Positions 45,875 through 56,495 of a DNA stretch of 64,000 nt are shown piece by piece. Position numbers and translations under genes: made by a program. Source of the DNA: Euptelea pleiosperma (Eukaryota > Streptophyta > Magnoliopsida > Ranunculales > Eupteleaceae). The DNA lies in contig CM068552.1 in assembly GCA_035048495.1 (NCBI GenBank), positions 19,656,154 to 19,720,153 of the forward strand. Direction: 5' to 3'. The notes under the pieces were generated by a model, which saw only the letters and a program-made list of their open reading frames with translations, searched no databases and was not told the origin of the DNA. Every line of letters starts with the position of its first letter. Position 1 is the first letter of the stretch.

Positions 45875-46594
45875 CTATCCTTTATTGTTTCGTTGACTGA
45901 CAAAGACAACGGATTTTACATGCTCCGGCACATGAATTGCGTTCCATGTTTCATGGCTTTGGAGGAGAGGAACAATATCCTTGTATGAAGGAGTGGGTGG
46001 CTTGAGTATGGTTGTGACAAATGACTTATACTCGCGTGCCAACCCATTAAGTAACCAAAAAACCATTTTTTGATCATCAACAGGTTTTCCGATTGCGGCC
46101 AAGTCATCACAGATAAATTTAAATTCTCTGATGCAATCAGAGAGAGAAGACATACCCTTTCGTATTGCCTGCAATTTTTGTTCCAAATGGAATTCGCGTT
46201 CAATTGAGCCTTGAGCGAAGGCTTCATTTAACGCCATCCAGACATCCTTGACTGTACTGAGGTCAACAACAATATTGAGTGTGTCTTCATTGAGAGTACA
46301 TGTAATCCAACCACGCAGTAAGCGGTCCGAGCTTCTACAAGACACAAAATCAGGATTTATGATCTCCTTCTGGCCGTTAGTAACAGTACGAATAGGGGCG
46401 GCGATCAGCTCGGGTGGTGCTAGGATATCACCATTGACGAATCCCATCATGTCTTGGCTCTCTATGAGTCCAAGAAATTGTGTCATCCAAAGCCTGCAAT
46501 TGTCTTGGATGAGTTTGATAGAGATGAAATTCCCGACATTCAATGTCGAGGGATATGAAAATTGCATTGGAGAAGATTGGATTGTGCAAGCCAT
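45875..46594 (-). pseudogene. Gag of Ale-like element
   Basis: 239-codon frame from ATG at 46594. It is the copia gag (UBN2-type) domain: WMTQFLGLIESQDMMGFVNG, RGWITCTLNEDTL, VWMALNEAFAQGS, REFHLEQKLQAIRKG, CDDLAAIGKPVDDQK and FWLLNGLAREYKSF. Gag forms the virus-like particle. This is the best preserved part of the element; it runs out of frame after residue 239, before the zinc knuckle. Confidence 0.88.
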
Positions 46595-46683
46595 GGTATA
46601 GATTCACGGTTAAAGCAGAGGATAATAGAAGATTGAGAAAGGAAAAGGAAAAAAGATCGAGCACACGAGTCAATACGTGTAGG

Positions 46684-46695
46684 GCTCTGATACCA
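46684..46695 (-). promoter_or_regulatory. Primer binding site (initiator tRNA-Met type)
   Basis: TGGTATCAGAGC on the - strand directly inside the 5' LTR, complementary to the 3' end of plant initiator tRNA-Met. Confidence 0.8.
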
Positions 46696-46882
46696 TAAAG
46701 AAAATTATAGGTTGGAGGCTCTCTCTCTTCTCTCTCTCTCACTACGTAAGAGGAGAATAGAGTCTCTTGATATTTATAAAATAATGTGGTTACATATAGT
46801 GGTTACATATATCTAGAATTTGTTGTGAGAGAACTGATAGGGTGTGAAGCACCTATACGGTTCTTCTCTATACTCTCCATCA
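46696..46882 (-). repeat. 5' LTR of Ale-like element
   Basis: Begins TGATGGAGAGTATAGAG on the - strand and ends next to the primer site. About 90 bp shorter than the 3' LTR. Divergence and the length difference imply an old insertion. Confidence 0.8.
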
Positions 46883-47399
46883 ACTGTGCTGTTGGTCAAA
46901 TGGTTTCGACAACTACAAATCTTGAGATTCAAGGCGAGACTTAGTTAAACCCCTCATGTTTAATACCTATTAGACAGTCTTATATTCTAGAATCCAATCG
47001 GTCACATAATTCATTCAATCACATTAACTTATCTCAATCAGATCTATGTAAAATGCAACATGATGTTCATGAATGTCAAATCACATGTAGATACCATATC
47101 TATAAACATGTATCCCGAGGTCTAATTGTCCCTATTGAGCACCGGGTTACATTGTATCATTGCCTATGATGCACTAAATCATTTCTTTATTGTGTACATT
47201 GGCACACTTTCTATTTTGGAAAGGATTTTAATCCTGCAGATCTCTATCGTAACTAGTATCCTCATATTGCTAGCTTTCTTAATAGGATATTGCATTTTTC
47301 TTATTTATTAGACCCTCCACCAATGGGAGAAAGGGGGTTAAGCATTATATTACACATGAGAATAGTGGATTGTCACCATCGATGAGGTCGATGATGTAG
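46883..47399. other. Unassigned non-coding DNA
   Basis: AT-rich sequence without a recognisable gene or terminal repeats. Confidence 0.3.
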
Positions 47400-48337
47400 T
47401 CAATCAGATTCTGGCGACGAACATTTGGAGATCGAATGTGGTGTGTGATTCGGACAAAATTCGATGATAATCCTAAATTTACCTACTATAAACGGGACGA
47501 TGTTTCTTGGAATTTTAGGTTCAAGAGAAGCTTGAATGATTGGAAGATCAAATCTACGGCATGTTTACTTTCTCGTCTTCTTGGTTGCCATCTTTGGCCT
47601 AGGATTCTAAACAAGCAGCTATGGAAATAGTTTAGAGATGTCCTATTCTTGGTTCATTCTTATTATAAGGCATTACTTAAGCTTTCATGTAGTAGTTTTC
47701 TAGTCGCTTTCGTCGGGAGATCCAAAATCCCTCTAGTGCTGCGTTCTTTATCTAGATGACTTCATTGGATAAATTTTCGACGATGGACCACTTAATCTCC
47801 AGAAGTATGGTTGTGGTTGGTTGTTGTTCGAAGTGCAAACATAGTGGAGAATCGATTAACCACCTTCTTCTGCATTGTGATGTGGCGAGAGGAGTCTGGA
47901 ACTCATTTTTAGCATAATTTGGAATATCTTTGGTGATATCGAGTTCTGTGTTTAACCTTACCTCTAGTTGGCACTTGTAGGCTTTTTTTAAAGGGCGAGT
48001 ACTGTGGAAGATGCTCCCTTTTGCGATTTGTTGGTGTAATATTTGAAAGGAACGGGGTAGCTAGTATTATCCTCAATATCAATGGCTTATTGTACATGTG
48101 GTCTAAAACTTTTAGTCAGTATATATATATATAGGCCTTTTCTTTGAAGATTTTGTGTTCCGATGTGATCTTATTTGTTCTAGAGAATGCAATTAATTTT
48201 TTTTTTTTTTGCTTTCTTTATTGCTTTTTTATGTTTTGTTTGTAAGTCCTTTGTAGGTTATCTAGACCCTTAGGCTGGTGATGTAATCTTTTTTGGCATC
48301 TTTGACTCTTAATAAACTCTACACTTATTAAAAAAAA
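47400..48337 (+). mobile_element. L1-type LINE 3' end fragment
   Basis: The zinc-binding zf-RVT block CCSKCKHSGESINHLLLHCDVARGVWNSFLA lies at about 47820-47920 (given here only as the landmark CX2CX3-GES-HLLLHC). It is followed by an untranslated tail and a poly-A stretch at 48330-48337. It is a separate copy from the intronic L1. Multiple stops. Confidence 0.75.
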
Positions 48338-48701
48338 AGGGTCAAGATCGGGGGACAACCATTTTTGACAACCATTTTGGCGGACCCACATAGAAGATGA
48401 ATCAATGGCTTATTTTTGGTTTGGATGATATCCTCACCATATAGATCACCCCAACAAAAAATAGCCCACTCTAAAATTTCTAACCCCATCAAATGTGGTT
48501 TTCAAGTTACACAGGAAAAATAGACGGTCCATAATTATTCAACTTCTAAACCAGTCTATGGCTATTGGAATGATTTGAATTTTGTGAGGATGATCTCCTA
48601 ACCATAGAGATCATCCTAACCAAAAATCTGCCATTGATTCATCTTCTATGTGGGCACACCAAAAATAGTTGTCAAAAATGGTTGTCCCCCGATCCCGATC
48701 C
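48338..48701. mobile_element. Mutator-like foldback MITE
   Basis: Inverted arms of about 70 bp: GATCGGGGGACAACCATTTT and CATAGAAGATGAATCAATGG on the left, exact inverses on the right. TAAAAAAAA flanks both sides (48329-48337, 48702-48710), a 9-bp duplication; it landed in or next to the poly-A tail of the L1 fragment. The centre holds further inverted ATGATCTC-type motifs. Confidence 0.8.
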
Positions 48702-48982
48702 TAAAAAAAACATAGGCACCTAACATAGATTTCCAAACAAGCCCTCAAGATGTCCAAGATTTATTTTGTAGGACTATACTTGCATAAGAAGTTGTGAAAG
48801 TCCTGAAAGCCAAACAAGGTAGCTTTCTATGATATGACCCATCTAAGAGGTGGCCCACCAAATGAACAGTCCAATTTGTACACACGGAAACAAACTCCCA
48901 GTCCACAAGAAGAGATGCCAAATACAACATGAGCCGTTTCCTAGAAACAAACAAAAAGATGTACCTCACTTTATGTGCTAGA

Positions 48983-49174
48983 GGCACGCCTGTCAAGGGC
49001 GGATGGTTGTCGTGTATCCTTCCCTTCCCTTGTGGTAGTTCGTGGGTTCAATCTCACAAGACATGTTTCCACCATGTAGATGTGGGTGCCCTGGAATCAG
49101 AACCTCGCGTGCCACACTGGTCTGGCGATCCAGCCCAACCGTGTTATTTCCTATAAAAAGAAAAAAACACCATA
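48983..49174 (+). mobile_element. tRNA-derived SINE
   Basis: GGTTCAATCTC at 49045-49055 is a good polymerase III B box, preceded by TTCGTG. A weak A-box-like GGGCGGATGGTTG lies at about 48998. The 3' end is A-rich (49155-49168). TGCTAGA flanks it (48976-48982, 49175-49181). No coding sequence. Confidence 0.65.
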
Positions 49175-49279
49175 TGCTAGAACCAGGCATCATATGTCCA
49201 TTTGCATAGCTGCAAACAAAAGGACGTACTGCATGCCGACCAAAAGAAAAGCAAAGGACGTACGTAACCCCATGTGCTT

Positions 49280-49302
49280 CTCTCTCTCTCTCTCTCTCTC
49301 TC
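49280..49302. repeat. (TC)n microsatellite
   Basis: About eleven TC units. Confidence 0.85.
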
Positions 49303-49442
49303 GTGCAGAAACAGGGGTGGCCTCCAAAGTGAAATATGAACAGTGTATCTATACTGTGAAAATGATAGCTCGACTTACCAAAACAAAGTTCATGGGTCCA
49401 CCACCTGAGTGAAAATGTCTTAGCCCCGGTAGTACTTTAGAT

Positions 49443-49724
49443 CACGGTTTAAAAGAGGCCGTTATAATGGTATAACGGACAGGGGCCGTTACCGTTTTTT
49501 CCGTTATAACGAATTGTAATGCTCAGGGGGTGTGCTGGAATTCAAATCAAAAAATAGAAATAACAGCCGTTTTTTTCCAAAAAAGTTTCCGGAAAATAAC
49601 AGACGTTAATTTCTGGCCGTTTTAACGGTACATAACGTAACGGGGGAGGTCCAAATCCGTTATAATGGTTCTGTTTTTTTTTTTTTTTTTGGTAATCTAG
49701 CGGCCGTTTTTAAAAAAAACCATG
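49443..49724. mobile_element. AACGG-rich foldback MITE, copy 3
   Basis: Flanked by CTTTAGAT on both sides (49435-49442, 49725-49732). CGGTTTAAAAGAGGCCG and TTATAATGG on the left; CGGCCGTTTTTAAAA on the right, with a T tract (49674-49690) inserted in the right arm. Same family as 26656-26985. Confidence 0.7.
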
Positions 49725-49732
49725 CTTTAGAT

Positions 49733-50252
49733 GTCATTATTCTCATGATATTATGCTAAATTATGGACGCGGCTGTGACAAAATGGGTGGATTAACTTAT
49801 AAAAATAATATTAATAACGGGGAATCTATATTGCTAATGATATTTTTTATTTGGAAAATGTTAGTATTGTCCTTAGGATGATATTGTAGCACATCGCGAC
49901 ATATGTTCAAACCATTGATGTTCTCTGAAATTTGTGTAGTTGAAATCCCGATGAACACTTCCCAAGTTTCGAAGAATATCAATGGCTTGAAGATATGTGA
50001 GGATGTGCTTAAGTATAAAATTTTCGTGGTGGTTGGATGGCGTAGGCAAATTTACGAAAGTTGTCCTGCGCATTGCACAAGTACCATAATTGATACTTAC
50101 CATAATGAAATAGTGCCATGTAGCCTTAAAAATGCTTTACCACCAAGAACTCTGTGTATGAGACCGACTCATTGCATACTTTGGTATTTGTTAAACAGAA
50201 AAGTTGTGATTATCAATCACTAGAATCAATCTTTGTGCATGCACATGTTCAT
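49733..50252. other. Unassigned non-coding DNA
   Basis: Short overlapping frames on both strands without a known domain. CCATTGAT(G/A)TTC-like motifs appear twice (about 49912 and 49970 on the two strands). Nothing else can be supported. Confidence 0.3.
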
Positions 50253-51075
50253 GATCTCGACCTTCCAATTAATGGACCAATCACCGAAATAACAAAATAT
50301 ATTATTTTGATGGTGATAATCAGCCTGATTTTTGGTATGTACGTCCACTTAGGGATGGGCCAACCATCCATATGGTCAATGGGCCCAAAACGGTGTGCCA
50401 TGTGTCATATTGGTAGATATGATCAGGACCATCCAATTAATGGACCAATCGCCTAACTAAAGTCTATTATTTGATGGTGATAATCAACATTATTTTTGGT
50501 ATGTACACGCACTTAGGGATGGGCCAGACATCCATATGGTCAATGGGCCCAAAAAGCTATCTACGTGACATATTGGTAGATATGATTTCGACCATCCAAT
50601 TAATTGACCAATCGCCTAAATAAAACAGTCTTTTATTTTAATGGTGATAATCAGAATGATTTTTGGTATGTACATCAAATTAGGGATGGGACAGACATCC
50701 ATACGGTCGTTGGGCCCAAAAAGATGTGCCATCTCTCATTTTGGTAGATATGATATGGACCATCCAATTAATGGATCGATCACCTACTTAACAAAGTCTA
50801 TTATTTTGATGGTGACAATCAGCCTGATTTTTGGTATGTACGTCCACGTAGGGATGGGCCAGATATCCATATGGTTAATGGGCCCAAAAAGGTGTGCCAC
50901 ATGTCATATTAGTAGATATGATCTGGACCATCCAATTAATGGAATAACAAAGTCTCTTATTTTAATGGTGATAATCAGCCTGATTTTTGGTATGTACGTC
51001 CACTTAGGGATGGGCCAAACATCCATATGGTTAGTAGGCCCAAAAAGGTGTGCCACGTGTCATATTAGTAGATAT
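50253..51075 (+). repeat. Tandem array, five ~167-bp units derived from a foldback arm
   Basis: Units start at 50253, 50421, 50584, 50752 and 50920 (steps 168, 163, 168, 168). Each contains CCAATTAATGGA, GATGGTGATAATCAG, TGATTTTTGGTATGTACGTC, AGGGATGGGCCA, CATCCATATGGT and GGGCCCAAAA-GTGTGCCA. The second half matches one arm of the foldback MITEs in this window. A truncated sixth piece follows to 51130. The open frame across the array is only the repeat read in phase. Confidence 0.9.
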
Positions 51076-51184
51076 ACAATGGGTCCCAACATTCATGGTG
51101 CAAGTGGGCCCAAAAAGATGTGCCACGCGTAGGCTTCAAGAAAGTCATCCAAAAAAATATCATTTTCTCAGATTTTCCTGTGGG

Positions 51185-51380
51185 CAAATTTTATTTGCCT
51201 GCCAAGGCTAAAAATGGTGTGAAAGATTTGACCAGGGGAGGGGGTTGATAAAATATTCGCACGCCTTCGCGGGCAAATCTGTGGGTCCGGATAAAAAGTT
51301 TCGTGCCAAACGTGGCGAAAATGTGATTTGCCCGCGCAAAAGTTTTATTTTCCCACAAATATGGCCTACCAAACAGGCCC
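51185..51380. mobile_element. Decayed Tourist-like MITE fragment
   Basis: Ends TACCAAACAGGCCCTAA, as does 20351-20367. The interior has TTTGCCCGCG and GGGCAAAT motifs found in that element. The left terminus is lost. Confidence 0.5.
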
Positions 51381-52379
51381 TAAGAGACACAAATGTCTGC
51401 TAGACGGCAAGCCAACAGTGTACCCGATAGTATAGCAAGGCATGGAGTTGTGACAGCCCACCGATTGGTTTTGGTTCGAGCACCTTTAAGTTTTGGCCAG
51501 ACCCCTACCACACAAGAAGAGAGACTCATTTGGATGCAAAAACTTATTTCTAGACAAATAACCGCTGGCTGAATTGTTTTGTATTGTATATTCATGGATG
51601 TCTTACTCCTCAAAATTGTCGAAAATAGCCATAAAAAAGGCATGACTTTCCCTTCCAACGCCATTATGCACGCTTGGAGATCTAGCAAATTTTGCTTGCA
51701 TTGTATCATTTGGTCTAGGTACTGGAACTGATAACATTTGAGGGTAGGGTTGTTATAAGATCAGCCGTTGTTTGACTCAAACAAGCGCTGTGGGCCCCAC
51801 ATGAGAGAGAATTAAAAGCACATTTTGGTGGGGTCAAAAAACTCAGACTGGCCTGATTTTTTTTTTTTTTTTCTCGGTGATGAGGATATCATCCTCACCC
51901 AAAAATCAGCCCTAGGGGTTTCAACCGAAGTGAGAGAAAGGGAGGTCTCCCCTCTCACCATTGATTGGAACTAAAAGCTAAATTGGCACCCTGATTTGCA
52001 CATCTATCTGCTCCGAAATTAGCTTCACGCCATGTGGAACTAATACGAATCATATATTCATCTTGTCCTTGATAGAGTGCCGGCCTCTTAGCACGAATCC
52101 TCCATGGGATATCATCTCTATTGAAAGCTTTCCCTAGGGGGCTCACCCATGTGGGCTCCGCAGCGTTCACTGTTGGACACTATAATTATCCTCAAGGGTA
52201 TGCAGAAAGATCTTTTTTTTGGCTCTCTCTTCACCCCTATGTCTCTTATCCCTAGGAGGTCTTCTTCCACTACAGGTCTTTTTTTGGAAAAACAACGGTA
52301 CCAGAGGAATACCTAGCTAGGTGCTTTTGGTGTATTGGTTTGGGTCTTTACAAAAGCATTGTTGAATCTTGAAGATCAG
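51381..52379. other. Unassigned non-coding DNA
   Basis: Small frames only. A T tract at 51860-51873 is followed by GGTGATGAGGATATCATCCTCACC, an imperfect inverted repeat (given here in outline: GATGAGGAT / ATCCTCA), like the ends of other foldbacks. No gene. Confidence 0.3.
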
Positions 52380-52920
52380 TATATTCAACGTAGCTAACAT
52401 CAGCCACGATGAAGTTTCTTGGCGCAAAAGCTAATGCATGAATGTCCATAACATTGACTTTATTTTGGTTCTTAAGAGTAGAGAGCCTTCTCATGAGTGG
52501 AAACAAATTGAACATGTCCGCTGTCCTCGATGTTATTCGGCGCCTCTTTGTGTGTCAGTAGTACATTGTGGAGAATCGGCAGATCATCTCCTCCTCCATT
52601 CTCAAGTTGCTAGAGAGGCATGTGGAGTACATGTTTTACGCTTTGTGCGTGATGCCGAGGTTTGTTCTAATTAAATACTAGTAGCGCATGGCAAATACAC
52701 ACCTTTTCTCTATGCGGAAGATGTTTGTGGAGCATGCTTCCATTTGCCATTATGTGGGGATTGTGAAAGGAGAGGAATTGTAGGGCTTTCTATCACATTA
52801 TTCTCTCCATTAAAGCCGCCTTGTTCAGTTGGTATAAGGTTTAATTTTCACATAATGTAGTAGGCCGGCTTCTTTCTTTCTTTTCTTTTCGAAGATTTTG
52901 TTTTTAGATGGGATGGACGG
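52380..52920 (+). mobile_element. L1-type LINE 3' end fragment
   Basis: Contains a decayed zf-RVT block (HCGESADHLLLHSQVAREA, about 52565-52622), the same landmark as in the L1 tails at 47.8 and 33.25 kb. The first cysteines are lost. Frame is open for 78 codons by chance only. Confidence 0.6.
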
Positions 52921-52978
52921 AATAAATGAATTATACTCAAGCAGGCCTAAAATTAGCCATCTAAGCGACGAAGAACGA

Positions 52979-53115
52979 ATTCCTAGATTTCAAGGGGATG
53001 GAATTCAATACACCGGGCGCATGTAGTGGTCATTAGGCCAGTGATTAATTTCTCCTTGATTTAAAGGGGATGTAATTCAATATAGCAGACATGTGATGGT
53101 CTTTTAGGCCAGTGA
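52979..53115 (+). repeat. ~67-bp tandem duplication
   Basis: Two copies share GATTT-AAGGGGATG, AATTCAATA and AGGCCAGTGATTAATTTC. They lie about 235 bp beyond the SAUR stop codon, in its 3' flank. Confidence 0.7.
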
Positions 53116-53349
53116 TTAATTTCCACAGGAGTATTATAATTCTATATATACACATTAAATATAAAATCATGTGGCTACTATAATATTCGCAATATTTACG
53201 AAATGGGACTAGTAATTACATCGATGATCAAAATAATATGACACAGAGGATGCCACCGACGATGACGACTAGCTCCTTAATTAAAATCTATCTCCCTCTC
53301 ATGCACACACAAACAAATTGAACAGACTCTTGCCTGAAAAAAAAAATGA

Positions 53350-53604
53350 CTATGAACACTTGGCCAAGAAGGATGTGAGCCTTTCAAAGGTTGATTCATC
53401 ACAAGGGAGAACAATGCTCTTCTGGTTATCAAACCCATACTCTTCTGCAGCTTTCTCTAGTAATTGCTGAAAGAGAGGATTCTTCAGGTAAGAAGTAGGA
53501 ACAACAAACCTCCTCATTTCACTACCCACATAAACAACAAAGTGACCCTTTGGAGCTCTTCTCCTCACTTCATTTTCTTGTTTCTTTGGCATCTCTAGGA
53601 GCAT
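53350..53604 (-). CDS. SAUR family auxin-responsive protein
   Basis: 84 residues, intronless, from ATG at 53604 to the stop at 53350. The SAUR domain fills the protein: RRAPKGHFVVYVG, MRRFVVPTSYLKNPLFQQLLEKA, EEYGFDN and IVLPCDESTFERL. It is at the short end of the family (usually 80-180 residues) and lacks a long N- or C-terminal extension. SAUR proteins inhibit PP2C.D phosphatases, raising plasma-membrane H+-ATPase activity and cell expansion; that role is family knowledge, not visible here. The second ATG (MPKKQ, residue 5) is an alternative start. A TATA box lies about 115 bp upstream. SAURs usually occur in clusters; here only this one is present in the window. Which SAUR subgroup is uncertain. 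Confidence 0.95.
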   Translation of the reverse strand: MLLEMPKKQENEVRRRAPKGHFVVYVGSEMRRFVVPTSYLKNPLFQQLLEKAAEEYGFDNQKSIVLPCDESTFERLTSFLAKCS

Positions 53605-53719
53605 AAAGTGAGAAGAAAAAGAGAAGATAGAATAAGAAGATGAAGTGATAGTGATAATGAGGATGGTGTTGGTTTTAATTTGTTTCTTGAAGCATTTGCG
53701 ATGGAAGAGAAATCATGAA

Positions 53720-53725
53720 TATATA
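53720..53725 (-). promoter_or_regulatory. TATA box of the SAUR gene
   Basis: CTATATATTC on the - strand, about 115 bp upstream of the ATG, which leaves a leader of roughly 85 bases. Sequence and distance are normal for a SAUR promoter. Confidence 0.6.
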
Positions 53726-53855
53726 GGAGTTGGAGAGTGTGCCATCCATCATGAAAGATAAGGTACAAAGTGAAATGGGGTTGAGGGGTAGTGCAGAAGA
53801 AAATGGTGATAACGTGGACTTATTGAGTCCTCATTCACACTTGCACGCAGAGGAG

Positions 53856-53858
<3 letters not shown>

Positions 53859-53939
<81 letters not shown>
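53859..53939. repeat. (GA)n microsatellite in the SAUR promoter
   Basis: About 40 GA units (CT on the gene's sense strand), starting 255 bp upstream of the SAUR start codon. Long GA tracts are targets of plant BBR/BPC GAGA-binding factors. The Glu-Arg frame over it is an artefact. Confidence 0.95.
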
Positions 53940-53944
<5 letters not shown>

Positions 53945-54355
53945 GACTGTTTGAACCAATTAATGAAGTTGGTACAGTTTGGGTGGGGATACGTTGTTGT
54001 AGCACATGGTGTCAGTGAATCGGTAACACTTAGTTAATGCAACACAACCTTCCATTCCTCACACTCAAAGCTGATATTCATCAACGAGGATAACATGATA
54101 AAAAAAAAAAAAACAGATGTCCTTGGGTTGGCGACTTTTCTTAGCCTCAAATAGATTGGTCTTGTCTTTGTGTGATTGATTGAGTGATCAAATGAAGAAA
54201 CAACTTGTCTAGCTAAATTGTAAGAAATTTCAATTCAGATCTTTTACTCCAGTACTGCAATGTTTTCAAAACCCAGTGACCGAATTGAATATTTGTGAGA
54301 CATGGTCCGACAATGGCTTTATTTGGTTGGACTGGCATAAAGTGATCGCTGGTAA

Positions 54356-54461
54356 GTTTGGGGTGGAACCTTTCAAAAATAGAAGGTAAGGAGAGACCAG
54401 GTTCCACCCCAAACTCGAGGTTTTTTTACCTTTCAAAAAATAAAGGTTTGGGGTGGAACCT
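54356..54461. repeat. 16-bp motif in alternating orientation, three copies
   Basis: GTTTGGGGTGGAACCT at 54356-54371 and 54446-54461, with its exact reverse complement at 54399-54414. The adjoining CCTTTCAAAAA is also repeated (54369 and 54429). Copy 2 can pair with either flank copy. Confidence 0.9.
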
Positions 54462-54879
54462 GCAGGGATTGGTTCTCCAAGTCCCCCAAATCGCCTTTTG
54501 GGTGTGGAGTATGGAAAAACTTAAAGGTAAGGAAAAATTCATAAAGAGGGCTAGACCGGTGTTAGGTGATGGAACTAGATCAGATTTGAGAGGACACTTG
54601 GTGTGATGACATTAATTTGTTTCAAAAAGGCGTTCCTTACTTGTATTCTCTTCCACAACGGAAAGACCAATTCATTATATTCTTTTGAAACAGGCCTAAT
54701 CAGGAGGTTTTCTTAGAATTAGGAGGAATCTCTTTGAATGGGAAAATGATCAATTGGCAATTCTAATGGACTTATTGCAATATTACAATATAGTCACACC
54801 TGATGATGAGGCTACATCTCATGGGTGATCCACTTCAAATCCGGATGTTTCTTGGTGAGCTCCTTTTATGGATTTCTCT

Positions 54880-55150
54880 CCCGTTCCCCCAATTCTATCT
54901 CGTTTCATTGCCTCAGTATTTGGAAATCTAAAGTTCCAACAACAATTCGCTTCTTTGCCTAGGTCTTCTTCTTTAAAAAATTATTTACTATTGAGAACTT
55001 GATTGCTAGAAAGTGGATTTTGATTAATTTCTATGCTATGTACAAGTTTAATGGAAAAAATATAGACCACCTTTCTTCTGTACTATGATTTTGCCTTTAG
55101 ATTTGATCATACTTCAAATTTTTGGCTCAAGTGAGCCTCTTTTGGGTTAT
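54880..55150 (+). mobile_element. L1-type LINE zf-RVT fragment
   Basis: Reads IWKSKVPTTIRFFA, FTIENLIARKW and KNIDHLSSV on the + strand, the conserved order before and at the zinc-binding end of plant L1 ORF2. Truncated and frame-shifted. Confidence 0.55.
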
Positions 55151-55209
55151 GCCGGAGTCTATTGGGGCTTTATTGGGTGGATATATAGCATAAGATCAGT
55201 CTATCAGTC

Positions 55210-55520
55210 AGGGATTTTCTTATGGAAGATGTGTTGGGAAGAAAAAGTAATAAACAAACAATATACAAAGATGCAAACAACCACAACACAAGGATTTACG
55301 TGGTTCCCTCTAGATTGAGGTATGTCCATGCATCCATCTGATTCCACTATGTTCTAGGGCAAAAGAAACACTCACAATACAATGTGATACTCATCTCTGA
55401 TCAACAGAGGTATATATAACCCCAAGATGAAATTAGGTATGCGGAGTCATACCTTCATGTACAGTATACTTCTAGCACCATCGGGCTCAACATAACATAA
55501 CAAGATGGTGCCTTTCGGTG
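55210..55520 (+). mobile_element. Copia LTR fragment
   Basis: GTGTTGGGAAG start, AAGGATTTACGTGGTTC at about 55291, and AGGTATATATAACCCC (TATA-like, about 55407) resemble LTR parts of Ty1/copia elements. No partner LTR or internal region is nearby, so it may be a solo LTR or a scrap. Confidence 0.4.
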
Positions 55521-56345
55521 TTATATGGGGCTAATGGATGGAGAGGAATAAGAGGGCTATTTAAAGGAGAAGAAATTAAGCACCGTTCAAGACACCATCA
55601 TCAACATTAAGGCATTCTTTTTTAGTTGGGTAGCATATTCCCCGACTTGAGAGGCATTTTCTTCAGTGATTGGGTGTTCATGTATGATACTTGTTGTTGA
55701 GATAGCTTGATGTTTTTGTTTTTTGGTTTCATTGTTTTTCTTTTTGTTCCCAGCAGTTTTCACTATCTTTTGTATGCTTGACATCTTCTCGATCCCCCTT
55801 TCTTATATAATCCCTTGACTTAAAAAAAAATAGAAAAAAAATTGAAGAAAAATGAGAGATAAAAATTAAAATAAAAATCTAAGAAATAAAATGAAAAATA
55901 ATAATAGATAAAATAAAATTAATTTTTTCATATTACTAGTCTGATCGAGTCTAATATTTTGGAATTGTTATAAAATCAAAGATATTAAAATAATATTTGG
56001 TAAAATTGGATTGTTGTAGAATCCTCCTTATTTTGGAAATCATGTTATTTTAATATCTTTGATTCTCTTTCCTAAATTTTCTATTAATATATTTTTTTTA
56101 TTTTCCCTAATTTTTCTCTTAAATTCTCACACCTAAAGAGCACCAATACGATTTCTTAAAATATTAAAAAAAATCACTTCTAAAAAAGCCTCGATTCTAT
56201 AGTTCAACCGTCAAGTTTGAAAAAACCGCTGGTTCAATCACTTTTATCGGTTTCTGAAGAACCAGAGAAAAAATTCTCAAAATTCCGGTTGGACCCTGTC
56301 CAACTGTCAATCCAATTTTTAAAACACTGCTCCAATGTGTTGGGC
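55521..56345. other. Unassigned AT-rich DNA
   Basis: Strongly AT-rich, especially 55800-56170, with A runs and no gene. An imperfect inverted repeat around 55950-56070 shares CAAAGATATTAAAATAA and its inverse, so a small foldback element may be present. Confidence 0.3.
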
Positions 56346-56354
56346 AACTTACCC

Positions 56355-56495
56355 AACTTAATTTGAAGGTGCCAGCTTGCTCAGTTGGAAAAGTTTGTGG
56401 TTGATGATATCATGGACTTGGGTTCAAAACCTGCCTTCACCAAGTTACTGATCTATTTAAAAACAGGCTTACTTCCCAAAAAATAAAATAAGATA
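56355..56495 (+). mobile_element. Short tRNA-derived SINE
   Basis: A box GCTTGCTCAGTTGG (56375-56388) and B box GGTTCAAAACC (56421-56431), 33 bp apart as in a tRNA gene. The 3' end is CCCAAAAAATAAAATAAG. AACTTACCC flanks both sides (56346-56354, 56496-56504), a 9-bp duplication. At 141 bp it is compact. It is not a tRNA gene: no cloverleaf follows. Confidence 0.8.

Larger units (their letters stand above)
41757..46882 (-). mobile_element. Ale-like Ty1/copia retrotransposon, both LTRs, degenerate
   Basis: About 5.1 kb with all expected parts in order on the - strand: 5' LTR (46882-46696), primer site TGGTATCAGAGC (46684-46695), gag, zinc knuckle, protease, integrase, reverse transcriptase, RNase H, polypurine stretch near 42040, and 3' LTR (42030-41757). 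Integrase before reverse transcriptase is the copia order. Short LTRs and the wording of the integrase end (RVYISRHVIFDE) fit the Ale/Retrofit lineage. Stops and frame changes are spread through pol. No clear 5-bp target duplication is visible. Confidence 0.85.

Noticed and set aside
50641..51132. 163-codon + strand frame with a repeated peptide
   Set aside because: It is the ~167-bp tandem array read through; the peptide repeats follow the DNA repeat and no family is recognised.
53730..53954. Glu-Arg repeat frame
   Set aside because: Artefact of the GA microsatellite.
56355..56495. tRNA gene
   Set aside because: A and B boxes are present, but there is no acceptor stem or anticodon arm, and an A-rich tail with target duplication shows a SINE.
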